DNA of 64,000 nucleotides, from assembly GCA_026075535.2 (NCBI GenBank), contig AP026539.1:6076001-6140000 (forward strand), in the 5' to 3' direction. Of the stretch, positions 48,441 through 59,204 are shown in pieces (positions within the stretch are counted from its first letter, which is position 1; every line of letters begins with the position of its first letter). A program made the position numbers and the translations under genes. The DNA is from Tricholoma matsutake (Eukaryota; Basidiomycota; Agaricomycetes; Agaricales; Tricholomataceae). The notes beneath the pieces were generated by a model, which was given only the letters and a program-made list of their open reading frames with translations, did not search any database and was not told the origin of the DNA.

Positions 48441-48805
48441 TATTGCCCTTTAGCATATATATAGGGCAACCAAACAAATATGGTCTTGTCTCAATACTAA
48501 CTGGTAACCCTTCATATATAAGCTTCATACTCTATCTGTAGCATGATATGGTGATCTTCAAATTCTCCAATCTTGCTCATCTTTCTGATGAGGAATTCTG
48601 GTGAGTTGTTGCCCTTTGCCAGGCAAGAAAGAAATCTTGGGTTAAGTATTATTCAAAGTAAGTTGTACTTGTGCCATTTCTTCTCATAACTCCTTCTCAT
48701 AACTTGTGAAGCTGACTGTCCTTTACTAGTAATAAAACACTATTACAAAAGAAGGCCCATGAAAGAAGCCAGTATGTATTCAACAACTGTTTGTATGCAA
48801 TAGCC

Positions 48806-49097
48806 AGTGAGCTGAGAGCTCTTCCCACTGCTGACTCCAAACCACACAGACAAATGAAATTGCAATTGTTAGAAACACCTGACAAACAGGAGGCAAAGAA
48901 GGATCACACACGTGAAGCTTCTGCATGATATCGCAAGTCTAACAGGGAGTGGCTGTGCATTGAAGCCAGTGAGATTCAACCATTTGTATGAGTTCTTCTC
49001 ACTGAGTCCAAACTACACAGACAAATGAAATTGCAATTGTCAGAAACACCTGGCAAACAGGAGGCAAAGAAGGATCGCACACAGGAAATATCCACAT
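48806..49097. repeat. Direct repeat, two copies of about 120 bp
   Basis: The shared core is CACACAGACAAATGAAATTG, CAATTGTYAGAAACACCTG and CAAACAGGAGGCAAAGAAGG, with about 160 bp between starts. Related GCATTGAAGCCAGTGAGATT sequence recurs at 50460-50485. Confidence 0.75.
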
Positions 49098-49199
49098 GTA
49101 TGGCAAGTTACAGCTAATAGACTAGTAATAGTAAATTCAAAACAATAGGCTTCTTCCAAAACATTACATGCATTGTGGGAGTTACATTTTTGATCTGTC

Positions 49200-49566
49200 C
49201 AGGGATGCCTTGACTGACTTGGGGCATTTTTGTATTTTTAAAATAACTTGACACAATGCACTCAGCCTGCTTAGTGTTGAGAGAGGACCAATCAACTTTT
49301 GGGGCTCCCTACCTATGTAAATGTTTTCAGAATTTTACACAATTTATTGGAATTGATATTGCCTTTGACTCATTTTTGCTGGTTGACTTGCAAAAAATGA
49401 GTCAAAGGCAATATCAATTCCAATAAATTATACAGAATTCTGAAAATGTTTACATGGGGAGCCCCAAAAGTCAATGGGTCCTCTCTCAACACTAAGTAGG
49501 CTGAGTGCATTGCATCAAGTTATTTTAAGAATACAAAAATGCCCCAAGTCGTTCAAGGCAACACTA
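49200..49566. mobile_element. Palindromic foldback MITE, copy 2
   Basis: It is homologous over its full length to 33978-34344, with the same central palindrome. The left terminus has decayed (CAGGGATGCC for TAGTGTTGCC), the right is intact (GGCAACACTA), and no 8-bp duplication remains. Confidence 0.85.
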
Positions 49567-49686
49567 TAAGCTGGACAGTGTTTCAACCAAAATCATGCTG
49601 GCTGCTTAGTACTGCTGGAGCTCTCACCAACTTGTGGATGTCCCAAATGGGCTAGAATATGATCAATATTCAGGTCCCCAGGCAAT

Positions 49687-50388
49687 TAGTGAATGACATG
49701 GGTAACCCTGGGGTAAAAAAATCTGACCCGTACCCTTACCTGTGCATACCCATACCCATGAATGAAGGGTAAGGGTAAGGGCAGATAATGGTCAAGGGTA
49801 CAGCTAGTGGTTGTCACAGGTAACCCACGCACTCAGATGAGTGCCACAAACCCTTTATTTACTTATCTACTGTGTTTAGGTACTAATATACTTATTTTAT
49901 TTGGGGGGAAATGATGCCCCGAAGAAGGGGTAGCTTGTGGAAGCAGCTTCTTATATATTTATTACTGTTTGGTTCCAGTAAACGAACATGAACGGCAACA
50001 CATGACATGTTCATGTTCATTTACTGGAACCAAACAGTAATAAATATCAACTAATATATAAGATCCTGCTTCCACAAGCTACCCCTTCTTCGGGGCATCA
50101 CTTTCCCCCAAATAAAATAAGTATATTAGTACCTAAACACAGTAGATAAGTAAATAAAGGGTTTATGGCACTCATCTGAGTGCCGAAACCAGTAAATAAA
50201 CACTAGCGACATGTAAGTAGTCAAAGAAAAACCTGCAGATCATGGGTATTCTAAGTGTGACCAGTACCCAGTGAACCCACCTGAGGGGTACGGATTTCTC
50301 AGGGGTACAATAATTCGTACCTGTACCCATACCCTCACATACCCATCCTACTTACCCACACAGGTCTGCATACCCGTGTCATTCACTA
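49687..50388. mobile_element. hAT-like MITE, 702 bp, with a long central palindrome
   Basis: The termini are TAGTGAATGACATGGGTA and the complement of TAGTGAATGACACGGGTA. A perfect 8-bp duplication, CAGGCAAT, lies at 49679-49686 and 50389-50396. GGGTAYGGGTA-type subterminal repeats occur at both ends. The centre (about 49831-50186) is a near-perfect inverted repeat with arms of about 150-170 bp, from GCACTCAGATGAGTGCC inward. It may be a second element nested in the first. Confidence 0.9.
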
Positions 50389-50396
50389 CAGGCAAT

Positions 50397-50697
50397 GTGT
50401 GTATTTTTTCAGAAGAGGCCTATCATTTTGAAGCTAGCTGTAAACAGGGACCAGCTGGGCATTGAAGCAAGAAAGGTGAGATTCAACCTTGTCTCAATTG
50501 AGGTAAAATGTATTCATCATGATGGACTTGCTAGGGAAAAGATCAGAAATGCCAAGGTGGCCTTGAGGCACATGGAGCCTTTCGAACAGGAACACTCTAG
50601 CACTGTTCTAAGTTCCTGTGTTGGATTTTGTAGACTACTCCCCATTATTTGTGTGGTTTACACACTACTGTTGGTTAGTCTACAATCTGTCAAGGCA
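50397..50697. other. No recognisable gene
   Basis: It contains a plus-strand frame of about 128 codons with no family resemblance, running into the 3' end of the minus-strand gene beyond. Confidence 0.4.
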
Positions 50698-51829
50698 TCA
50701 AGGGGTATTCAGGGCATGTTCTGTCAGACTGTCACTCACAAACACATTTCTCGCATAATGGATGTACAGCATAGTATGTAACACATAAACAATTGATACA
50801 ACAAGGGAGGTGGCTGCAAAGTCCAGGTCCACTTCTTGCTTGGTTTCCCAACAATCTGTGCAAGTGCTGATCAATTGATGAATTACTATTAGTAAGGTGG
50901 GTAAACAGAGAACAGACCAGACAGCAAGGCTTTGAAAGAGCACCCTAAAATCCTCATCGTTATCTGTGTTGTTGCCAGATCGGTTGGGTCCCTCCTCATC
51001 AGAGTCGGAGTCCATGATGGTAATAGAACAGATAGGAGGCCTAATACTGGGGGTGTTGAAAGGACCTCCTGGGATGGGGGTCACATGGACTGTTCACTCA
51101 TTCCATGCATTCTGATAGACAGTGAGGGCTTTGTCCCATGTGCAGTATTTCAAATGAAAGCTTCCTCGAATTCCCTGAGTCCAGGCAGTGGTACTGTGCC
51201 TAAATATGATTTGTCATTTTATACAGTGTAGAAATATCGAGATGTAATACATACCAATCGTAGAAAATCCCTACTTCCTGACCTCTGGTGATAACAAAGT
51301 ACCAACAGATATTGCCTGGGGGACAATAAAGAGAATCAGGTCTTGGAATATTATAACATATGGTGGCCAGAGCGGCAGCTGGCATGATCGAGGATGTGTA
51401 TGAAGGCGGGGCATTGCGACCACTGTGGAATTGTGAAATGGAGGTGCAAGGAGAGCCACCAGAGTCCAAGACATGGGGACCATGTAGTATAACACCAGAC
51501 AAAGATATGGTAGTGTTCATGTCCAATATTTGAGATCGTCTAGGTGTCTGGGCTGTGGTACATCACTTCTGTCAGAATATCAACCACTTTCAAAGATAGC
51601 AAGTGACTTACCATGGATGCTGCCAATCATCTGAAGATGAGCATGACTTATGAATGGGTGAGTACTCACATTCAATATACTCTCTGGTTTGCAACATTAA
51701 TACCGATTTCACGGAAAAGGGTTTGGGGGACTTACCAGTCGGGGTCATGTGAGACAACTTGCTGGGTGTGGATGTATGGCCATGATTGACCTTGATTTCA
51801 GAGCCTGAAATGGAACTTGTGTGAGTCAT
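50698..51829 (-). CDS. Possible cellular gene with an RNase H1 N-terminal (viroplasmin-like) domain
   Basis: The minus strand shows several small exons with good splice signals: SKLSHMTPTG then GTAAGTCCC...AACCAG; GTGAGTACTC...CTTCAG; GTAAGTCAC...CCACAG. A longer exon (to 51247) contains CWYFVITRGQEVGIFYDW. An intron GTATGT...TTTAG (about 51195-51246) leads to TTAWTQGIRGSFHLKYCTWD, then TPIPGGPF. This pattern matches the hybrid-binding domain at the N terminus of RNase H1, widespread in agaricomycete proteins of unknown role. The last exon has an acidic stretch (MDSDSDEEGPNRS) and two hydrophobic segments (SVLCLPTLLIVIHQLI and SLVVSIVYVLHTMLYI), so a membrane-anchored product is possible. An in-frame TGA near 51084-51110 or an unrecognised intron leaves the model unsure. 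Confidence 0.5.
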
Positions 51830-51839
51830 CTACCAACAA

Positions 51840-52413
51840 ATGGAGATGATAGTAAAGCTACCAGCATCTGTGTGAGCAGTTTTGATGACAGTGTTCAGCG
51901 ACTTGGGGGGAGTGGTTGGGTATAGTGGGTATGTGATATGCATGGATGGAAGGGTAGCAAAGGTGAGTGGTGAAAATGGGATGGAATGATAGGCTTCATA
52001 AAGTATTCAAGTATGTACTCGGCATCTGATGGTGTCTGTGACTCTGTGCAGTAAATTTGAATGAGGCCTAAAGGGTCTACTATGCGAGACCCATGCTACT
52101 GGGCACAAAAATAAAAATTTGGTTGCTGTGACATATACAGACATAAGCCTGTGACTCCATGCAGTTAATTTGAATGGGGCCTAAAGGGTCTACTATGCAT
52201 GACCACATGCTACTAGCGTGAAAATAAAAATCTGGTCAGTGTCAGGGCATATACCGACATACCTTCACATTTATCACATAGCCAGAACAAAAAGGTGGCA
52301 GTTTTCCATTTTAAGCAAGCTGCCATATTTCTCTGTGTTCTACCTTCTGTGAGTATTCTTAACACCTAATTCTATAGATTCTCACCTTCTAAAAATGCAA
52401 CAGTTTGAATTGA
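51840..52413. repeat. Intergenic stretch with a tandem pair of about 110 bp
   Basis: Copies at about 52030-52133 and 52142-52255 share TTTGAATGAGGCCTAAAGGG, GTCTACTATGC and AAAATAAAAATCTGGT. No gene was seen. Confidence 0.7.
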
Positions 52414-52645
52414 CACAGCGGGCAAGTTCTGAGGCAGTTGACTCATAGTTGACTCGTAGTTGACTCACAGTTTACTCGCAGTTTACTCGCAGTTGACACC
52501 TCATTACATAATCCTACCAAATTGAGATTGATGCTTGATTGATGCATTCTCTTAAGAACAAACTGTTTACAGCTGCATTGGCTATGGCCACCAAATCTTG
52601 CCTTTAGCTTGAGCAACAACAATGAACAGAAAACACAAGCAACAA

Positions 52646-54262
52646 CATCAGGAAAAAGTGTTTGGGCCATAGCTCCCCACCAGGATTTGATAGCCGCATG
52701 TAAGCTATTTTCTGCTCTGTATCAGTGCCTGAATATTTGGTAGCTATACCAGGCATATGGCCATGTGATAGTGATGAGGGCAGATCACATAGGGCATCAT
52801 TGCATGCACCGATGAGTATATCACATCCATAGGCTCTGTAGAACACTGCTCGCTGTCCATAGCTCATATAGGACTAATGAGATTAATGTGCTATAGTTAT
52901 GGATGGGAGGTATATATTGGTATATACAAGACATCTGGCAGTGGTGTCTACAGAGAGGTATTATGCCAATGCAAACACTACTTATAAGGTGTAAATTTGC
53001 CACATTCATGGAGTCAGGCATGGACATCGACAATAGATGATCCATAGTCAATGAACACTAAACCACAAGGCAGTTTAAACTCCGCTTCCGTGTTATCCAA
53101 AATCACGCTTTCAAAGTTCAACATTGTACAAACAGTCAACAACATATCTTTCCTTCCATCTCCCATCTCATTTGCTCCTCCTCCCCAACCTCAAGCCACT
53201 GCAGGATTACAATGTAAGATTCGATTTGATTCAATGTGCATGTGACTCAGCTTTCTATTGTATGGGTCTCTAATCAGGTTGATTGGGCTGAATTTGTCTG
53301 GTAAGCACATGCAAAACAATATAGTTTATCTCGTGAGTGACTAATGCGCAGCATGCTGTCATCCCCTTGGCCTACTAGCCAATTGCCTTAGGTCAGGTTT
53401 TTTCATGTTGTTGACCCCTCGACCTACTAATAGATGATTAAGTACAGATTCACATCAGTCGTTGCAAGGAAGGCTCGAAGCACCCCCACAACACTGATGA
53501 CAACCAACACCCCCAACACCGCCGTGAGCAACTGCTCGTGGGGTGAATATTGGGTGTGAGAATAGTGGGGATGACACGGCAGACGGAGGGCAGACAAGGC
53601 CCACCCACCACTGCCGGGAGTGCCAGACAACAGGGACAACACCAGATGGCAAAATGGAACCAAACGATGGGGACGACCACTGGGCACCGACAAAGGGAGG
53701 AGAGGACTGACCCCCATGTACCAAGAGGTCATCTACGGGTGTGTGTATGGGTTGCATCTGGGGCCCAGATTGCAGAATGATGTGAGGCCACGTGGTGCCC
53801 AGATGGCACCACAAATTGTGTGTGTCATCCCTATAGCATTACTTGTTGATTATGTATGAGCAGGTTGAGTTTTGGGCATGATTTAATGGTTTCATTTATG
53901 TATGTCATACCGATTGAATAAAAATTAATTTTTACCTATTTATCTAATATGATGAGGTGTGGCTATCTTGCACGACAAAGGATATATCTGCTACAGTGTA
54001 CTACGAGGCTATGGAGCTACCAATTCCATTGTTGTTCCCTCCCCTCATCCCATTGTCAGTCCCTGCCCCATTGTTCTGTTGTTGTTAACTTGTTCCCTCC
54101 CCTCATACCATTGTTGTTCTCCCCTCTGTCCCATTCATCCAGAAAAAAGCAGCAGTCAATGTAGTGCTATGTTGCAAATATAGCACTGGTAGTCCCGTTG
54201 CTTGCCTCCTATTCTATAGCACACTGTAGCATCCCCTGTAAACTTGGTAGTGATAAGTAGTA
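52646..54262. mobile_element. X element, copy 1, with its right end inverted
   Basis: It starts CATCAGGAAAAAGTG and shares blocks with the element at 61130-62775: TTTGATAGCCGCATGTAAGC, CATATGGCCATGTGATAGTG, CTCCGCTTCCGTGTTATCC and GGATATATCTGCTACAGTG. The right terminus lies reversed at 54136-54262. A two-base duplication (AA) is inferred from copy 1's empty site. The interior (53450-53830) includes an E-like palindrome at 53523. No transposase was recognised. Confidence 0.7.
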
Positions 54263-55516
54263 AGCTAATGGGGCAGGGAATGACAATGGGATGAGGGGAG
54301 GGAACAACAATGGAACAATGGGGTGGGGAATGACAACAACAAGAGGAGCAATGAGGAAACCCAAACAGTGCCTCCAACTGCTGCACCACTGTGAGCATCT
54401 GCTCATGGGGTACAAGCTGGGTGAATCCTACAACAATGGAACAATAGTGTATCATATTGTAGTTCTGATTAGAAATATTAAAATTGTTTCAGTATCAAAG
54501 TACAAAATTCAGTTTTTCTAAGTGAAACTATAGCTATAGCATGAACTAGAAGATCAACATTCAGCAATGAATATTAATCATGGAATAGTCATTACAAAGG
54601 TACATTACATAACTACAAATGTCAAACACAAGTCAAACATGAGTTGCCCACAAGTCAACTACAAGTCAACTACAAGTCAACTGCCTCAGAACTTGCCTGC
54701 TGTGTGAATGACAGCTGAGTGTTGGCTGAGTGTGCAGATGTCAGAAGTGTAACACTGGCATGTACATACAACATTTCAGGCTAGTAAAAACTGTGCCTAA
54801 ATTTACAATTTTAGTAAGTTCCCTGAAAAATTTCCTGAAACCTTGAAACTTCCCATTCCTGAAATGATGAAATCTTCACTGAAATTATTGATTTCATTCC
54901 CAATCCTGAAATCACAAATTTCTGCAGAGTTTTTAGTTTGCCTAAAAAGTTGAACTTCCTGGTGTGTGTATACTTTACTCTATAGCTATATTTGGGCACA
55001 TGGATCATATTTTGTGAGAAGGCAACGGTCTCAAGGAAGCAAAATGTGCTTCTACAACAGTTTGGACTTTTAGGCAACATTTAGAGTGGCAAGCCTGAAT
55101 TGCAGTTATGTAGTCAAATTGCTACCAAGGCAGATCAAGAAATTCCCCAAAGTCAAAGTGGCAAACCTTCCAGAACTATAAGCTTAAGGATGACACAACA
55201 GGCAAGTTTTGAAGGTCTTTACTGTGCCCCACGTATTCCAAGCCAGTCCACGCGGAATTTGGTCGGACTGGCTCGGACTGGCACTAAATTATTTGGCTCA
55301 GATGTCCTATATAGCAGTTACTCGGACTCCTAGTGAGTCTGCACGGACTTTTACGGAGTCCATGCTGTTTTGGGACATTTACTCGGAGTGCGCACGGATT
55401 TTGTCCAAGCAGAACAATTTTACTCGGACTGGGAACACCCAGGAGTCCGCATTAGTCCGCGTTAGTCCTTATTAGTCCGTGTAAACAGTCTATGAACACT
55501 CAAAAATTGTATTACC

Positions 55517-55586
55517 AAGGGGACTCGAACCCTAGACTCGGCAGAGCAACAAGGAGTCACACAATTAACCATTACACCACGGAGGC
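55517..55586 (-). repeat. tRNA-like head of the 2620-bp E element
   Basis: The minus strand has TGGTGTAATGG (A box) and GGTTCGAGTCC (an exact B-box consensus), starting GCCTCCGTGGTG as in tRNA-Gln. The acceptor stem cannot pair, so it is tRNA-derived. It faces the left terminus. Confidence 0.75.
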
Positions 55587-55839
55587 ATTGTAAAGTGAGT
55601 GAAACAATTAGATTATGTCACCCTCGAGGTCAGGTGCCAGGTTTAGTCACCTGATATGTTTGTTTATGGCTGACATGTCATCATCACGCAGACACAAAGT
55701 CTCGACTCAACCACCACCACCACCACCACCACCTCCCTCAACACCGACCTCAGCAACGTCAACAGCAACGACGACGACGACGACAGGGGCCCCGACTGCA
55801 AGCCCACAACAAGAAGAGCAACGAGAACGCCGACGGCCG

Positions 55840-57320
55840 ACACGGAATGGGAGGGGACGGAGTGTTGCCCCGTCCCCTTTACGGTTTCTTTTTCTTTTTT
55901 TCTTCTCTTTTCATCACTAACGACACTTTTATAGGTTACTACTATGTATCTACGGCAACAAGGGACTAACAACGAGACTACACACAAGACCACCACCACC
56001 ACCACCACCAAACCCTAACAACAGCCAAGGACAGGTAGACAAACGGGAACACCACGAACGGGGACCAAGACCGAAACGGCGAGGGAATGGCGAGGGCTGG
56101 ACGACGAGGAGGGGCTGGGCGCCCCTCCGTATGTTTTCTTTCTTTTTTTCTTCGTACATTTTGTTTTTGTTTTTGTTTTTGTTTTATTAACAACTACTTA
56201 CAGGTTGTGGCTACGAACATCGACAACGACATAGGCACAACGACGGATGACAACCAGGACCACCCACCAAGCAACAAGGAGGAGAAGGCCCGGAACGACA
56301 ACGACGACGATGAGAAGGCCCGGAATGATGACGATGACGAGGAGAAGGCCCGGAACAACGACGATGATGAGGAGGAGCCCCGGAACAACAACGACGACGA
56401 TGGGGAGGGGAGGGGCGACGACCAGGACGACACCAACACCCAGAACAACAACGAGGACAACAACGAAGACCGGAACGAACGGGGGAGACACAAACGACGA
56501 GGGACCGCCACGACGAGGACCCACTGGGCGACGAGGAGGGGCCCAGCCCCTCGGTTTCTTTTTTCTTTTTTCTTTGTATGTTTTTGCTTCGTTTTTTTTT
56601 TTTACTAACTACGTTTACAGTTCCTGCGACCCAGCGACGCACGACGAGACGACACCAAGCACAACCAGCACCCACGCCCATCAACCACCATCGACAACGA
56701 GAAGGCCGACGGGGAGGGTGCTTTGAGCCCCCTCCGTTTTTTTTTTTTTTTTTTTCTTTTGTTTTTCTTTTGTTTTAATTTTATTTCGTTCGATTTATTT
56801 ATTTATTTACTAACCAACTATATTACAGGTTTAACTACAACACCAACACCAACGACGCCCAAGACCCCACCAACAACACCAACACCACCGCCAGGTGACG
56901 GCGACGGCGACGGCCAGACGACACCAACACGAGGGACGGCAATGAGGGGACACACAAACGAAGGCCGAGGTTGAAACGGCACCAAAACGGCGATGGAACG
57001 CGGGGGCTGGACAACGAGGAGGAGCGCCCAGCCCCTCCGTCTGTTTGTCTTTTATCTTCGTACGTTTTTTTTCTGTCCTTTCGTTTGTTTTTTTACTAAC
57101 AACCATTTTACAGATTATGGCTACGAATATCAACGATAACAACACCACCACCACGACAGCCACCACGACAATCGACGCCAGCGCCGCCCAGGCACGAGGG
57201 AGGGTGGTAAACAAGGGACCAGCACGACGAGGAGGGGCCCCGAGCCCCCCCCCCCCCCCCCTTTTTTTTTGTTCAGCCGTTTTAATCTTTATTTTTTTTA
57301 CTAATAATATTGTATAGGTT
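55840..57320 (+). repeat. Six hairpin / T-tract / intron-like units in the E core
   Basis: Hairpins include GGAGGGGCTGGGCGCCCCTCC (56107-56127), GAGGGGCCCAGCCCCTC (near 56535-56551) and GGAGCGCCCAGCCCCTCC (57023). Each is followed by a T-rich tract and an acceptor-like end: CACTAACG...TATAG, ATTAACAACTACTTACAG, TACTAACTACGTTTACAG, TACTAACCAAC...TTACAG, TACTAACAACC...TTACAG, TACTAATA...GTATAG. Units start GGTTGTGGCTACGAAC or similar and are rich in Thr/Asn/Asp-type codons, without a conserved frame. Confidence 0.8.
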
Positions 57321-58397
57321 TATTCTATTATACTAACAGCCTCGAGAACGGCACCGACCACCACCTGACGAGAGACCGGCGCGACAAGGGGGTGCTGACA
57401 ACCACCAGCCGAAGACGAGGGGGGCGCGAGGGGACAGGGTGACGGCGCGGCGAAGGGGATGGACACGAAAAGGCAGACAGGGCCGACACGAGAGACCCAC
57501 GGGACAGGCCACCGTGTATGGCCCCTCCCACAGCCTCTTCCCTTCCCCCCCCCCCCGGAGTGGGGAGGTATAGTTTATTATTAAATTAAATATATTACAT
57601 CATGTATGTTAATTAAAGAGGAATATTTATTTATCAATATTTTTGTGAATGAGACAGCTCAGACCAGCTCAGACTCCATGCGGACTGGGTCGGACTCCGA
57701 GTAGAAAAGTGTGGGAATTTTCATTTGGGTCACCAGGTACTCGGACTCCGCACGGACTGGCTCGGACTCCGCTCGGACTGTGCAGAGTCCTAGCGGAGTC
57801 CACTAGGACACGTGGGGCAGTGTAAATTACTGAAGTTTTGAGGCAGTTGATTTGTAGTTGATTTGTAGTTGACTCATGTTTGACTCGTGTTTGGCTGGTA
57901 GTTGTCATTTGTAGTGATGTAATATACTTTATTAATAACAATTCATTTCATGAGTGATGTTGACACTGAATGTTTATCATCCAGTTCATGCCAAGTTCAT
58001 GCTATAGTTTTAGCTGAAAACTTTATTCTGTACTTCAATAAACAATTTTATTATTTCTGATCAGAACTACGATACATTGCTGCCAGCTCACAAGCTGCTG
58101 TTTCCACCTCTGATCTATACTGTGAGCCATTGCTCAAGGCAGTAGTGAACATTCATGGTGCTTCTGTTAGTAATTGAAAAGAATGCAAATAACAATGAAA
58201 AGACTTACAGATGTCAGGTGTTGAGGGTGTTGATGACTTGACATGGTGAGTTTGGCAGGTTCCCACACATTGTGTGATCATGCTTGCAGCAATTTCGAGT
58301 TCCTTTGTTCTTGGTGCATTTGTGCATACTCATCTTCTGGCTTCACTGGATACATGGACTGTTTATTACATCATCTTCTATTGACTCTGAAACTACA

Positions 58398-59204
58398 ATG
58401 GATCCTCATGTGAGTTTTAGTTCAGGGGAGGCTGGCCCATCTCAGGCTGGACTTGGCAAGCACAAGCATTCTCTGAGCAACATGAACCCTGGTTCAAGAG
58501 CTTTGCAAGCAAAGAAAGCCTGCAAGGCCTTCACAAAGCAACCCAAGAAGCCCAAGAAGCCTAGTGATTGGCACATGAGAAAAGGAGAGGTACCAAAGGA
58601 GGCTGAGAAGACAAAGGTGCACATTCATTGTATTCAAGCACTTTAAAGTCTAAATCACTTTCAGGCTGCACTTGAGCTTCATCTCCGTGTCCTTTGGGGC
58701 TTACCACACCAGACTACTGTCCCCCCCAAGGTCACAGAAGATGACAAAGTACCCTTCACCCACCGCTTTACCTCTGAAGCACAGTTGCGGAACTCTGTCA
58801 CAGCCAGTCTTGACGACAACTTGGCTAGCATTCAGGGCACCCAAATGAAAGTGTGTGAGCTCCTTAACTCTATCTCAGACTCAGTTGGGATTATCGCCAA
58901 CAATATCAAGTGCATTCTGGAATCCCATCTGTTGCTCATGTTCAGGTCAGGTGCATGCCTTGGGCTTCAACAGTGGGCACCTGATGTCTTGGGTAACAAT
59001 CTGGAGCCCATGTATAATCTCCTTCATGAGCACATTGCCCTCTCAAGACATTTGAGCAGGTCTCGGGTGCATTTGGATACTCTCACATGGGAACAAACCT
59101 GTCGTGTGTCAATGATTTTGCACTTATGTGTAAACTTTATCGAAGCTTTGTTTTCTTGTATATGCATGGTATTGATGGTCTTCCTGTCTGGTGAAGATAA
59201 TTAA
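58398..59204 (+). CDS. Companion protein of the composite Tnp2-like transposon, copy 2
   Basis: Exon 1 (58398-58616) reads MDPHVSFSSGEAGPSQ to KEAEKTK. An intron GTGCAC...TTTCAG (58617-58664) leads to exon 2 (58665-59204): AALELHLRVLWGLPHQTT, RNSVTASLDDNLASIQ, IANNIKCILESHLLLMF and WEQTCRVSMI. The spliced product is about 252 residues without a stop, so it is more complete than copy 1. It has a basic patch (FTKQPKKPKKPSDW) and no transposase motifs. It converges on the transposase and overlaps its tail. The role is unknown; a DNA-binding accessory protein would be a guess. Confidence 0.7.

Larger units (their letters stand above)
55213..57832. mobile_element. E-family element, 2620 bp, in the terminal repeat of the Tnp2-like transposon
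   Basis: The termini are TTTACTGTGCCCCACGT (55219) and the complementary ACGTGGGGCAGTGTAAAT, with a perfect 9-bp duplication, AAGTTTTGA (55204-55212 and 57833-57841), that splits a transposon end. GGACTNGGTCGGACTCC-type tails lie at both ends and a tRNA-like head at the left. The core is six units of a GC-rich hairpin, a T-rich tract with TACTAAC, a YAG and an (ACA/ACG)-rich block. CpG content is much higher than in the rest of the window, suggesting a young copy. Confidence 0.85.

Noticed and set aside
41800..49190. Termini and duplication for a KDZ element enclosing both genes
   Set aside because: I could not find matching inverted ends on the two sides, so no boundaries are claimed.
10817..55586. 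tRNA genes at the A/B-box sequences
   Set aside because: None forms a paired acceptor stem or a convincing anticodon arm; all sit in E elements, so they are tRNA-derived repeats.
55620..56950. Long Thr/Asp/Asn-rich proteins in the E core
   Set aside because: Open frames exist in several phases at once because of ACA/ACG/GAC triplet runs and end in poly(T)-encoded Phe; no conserved frame.
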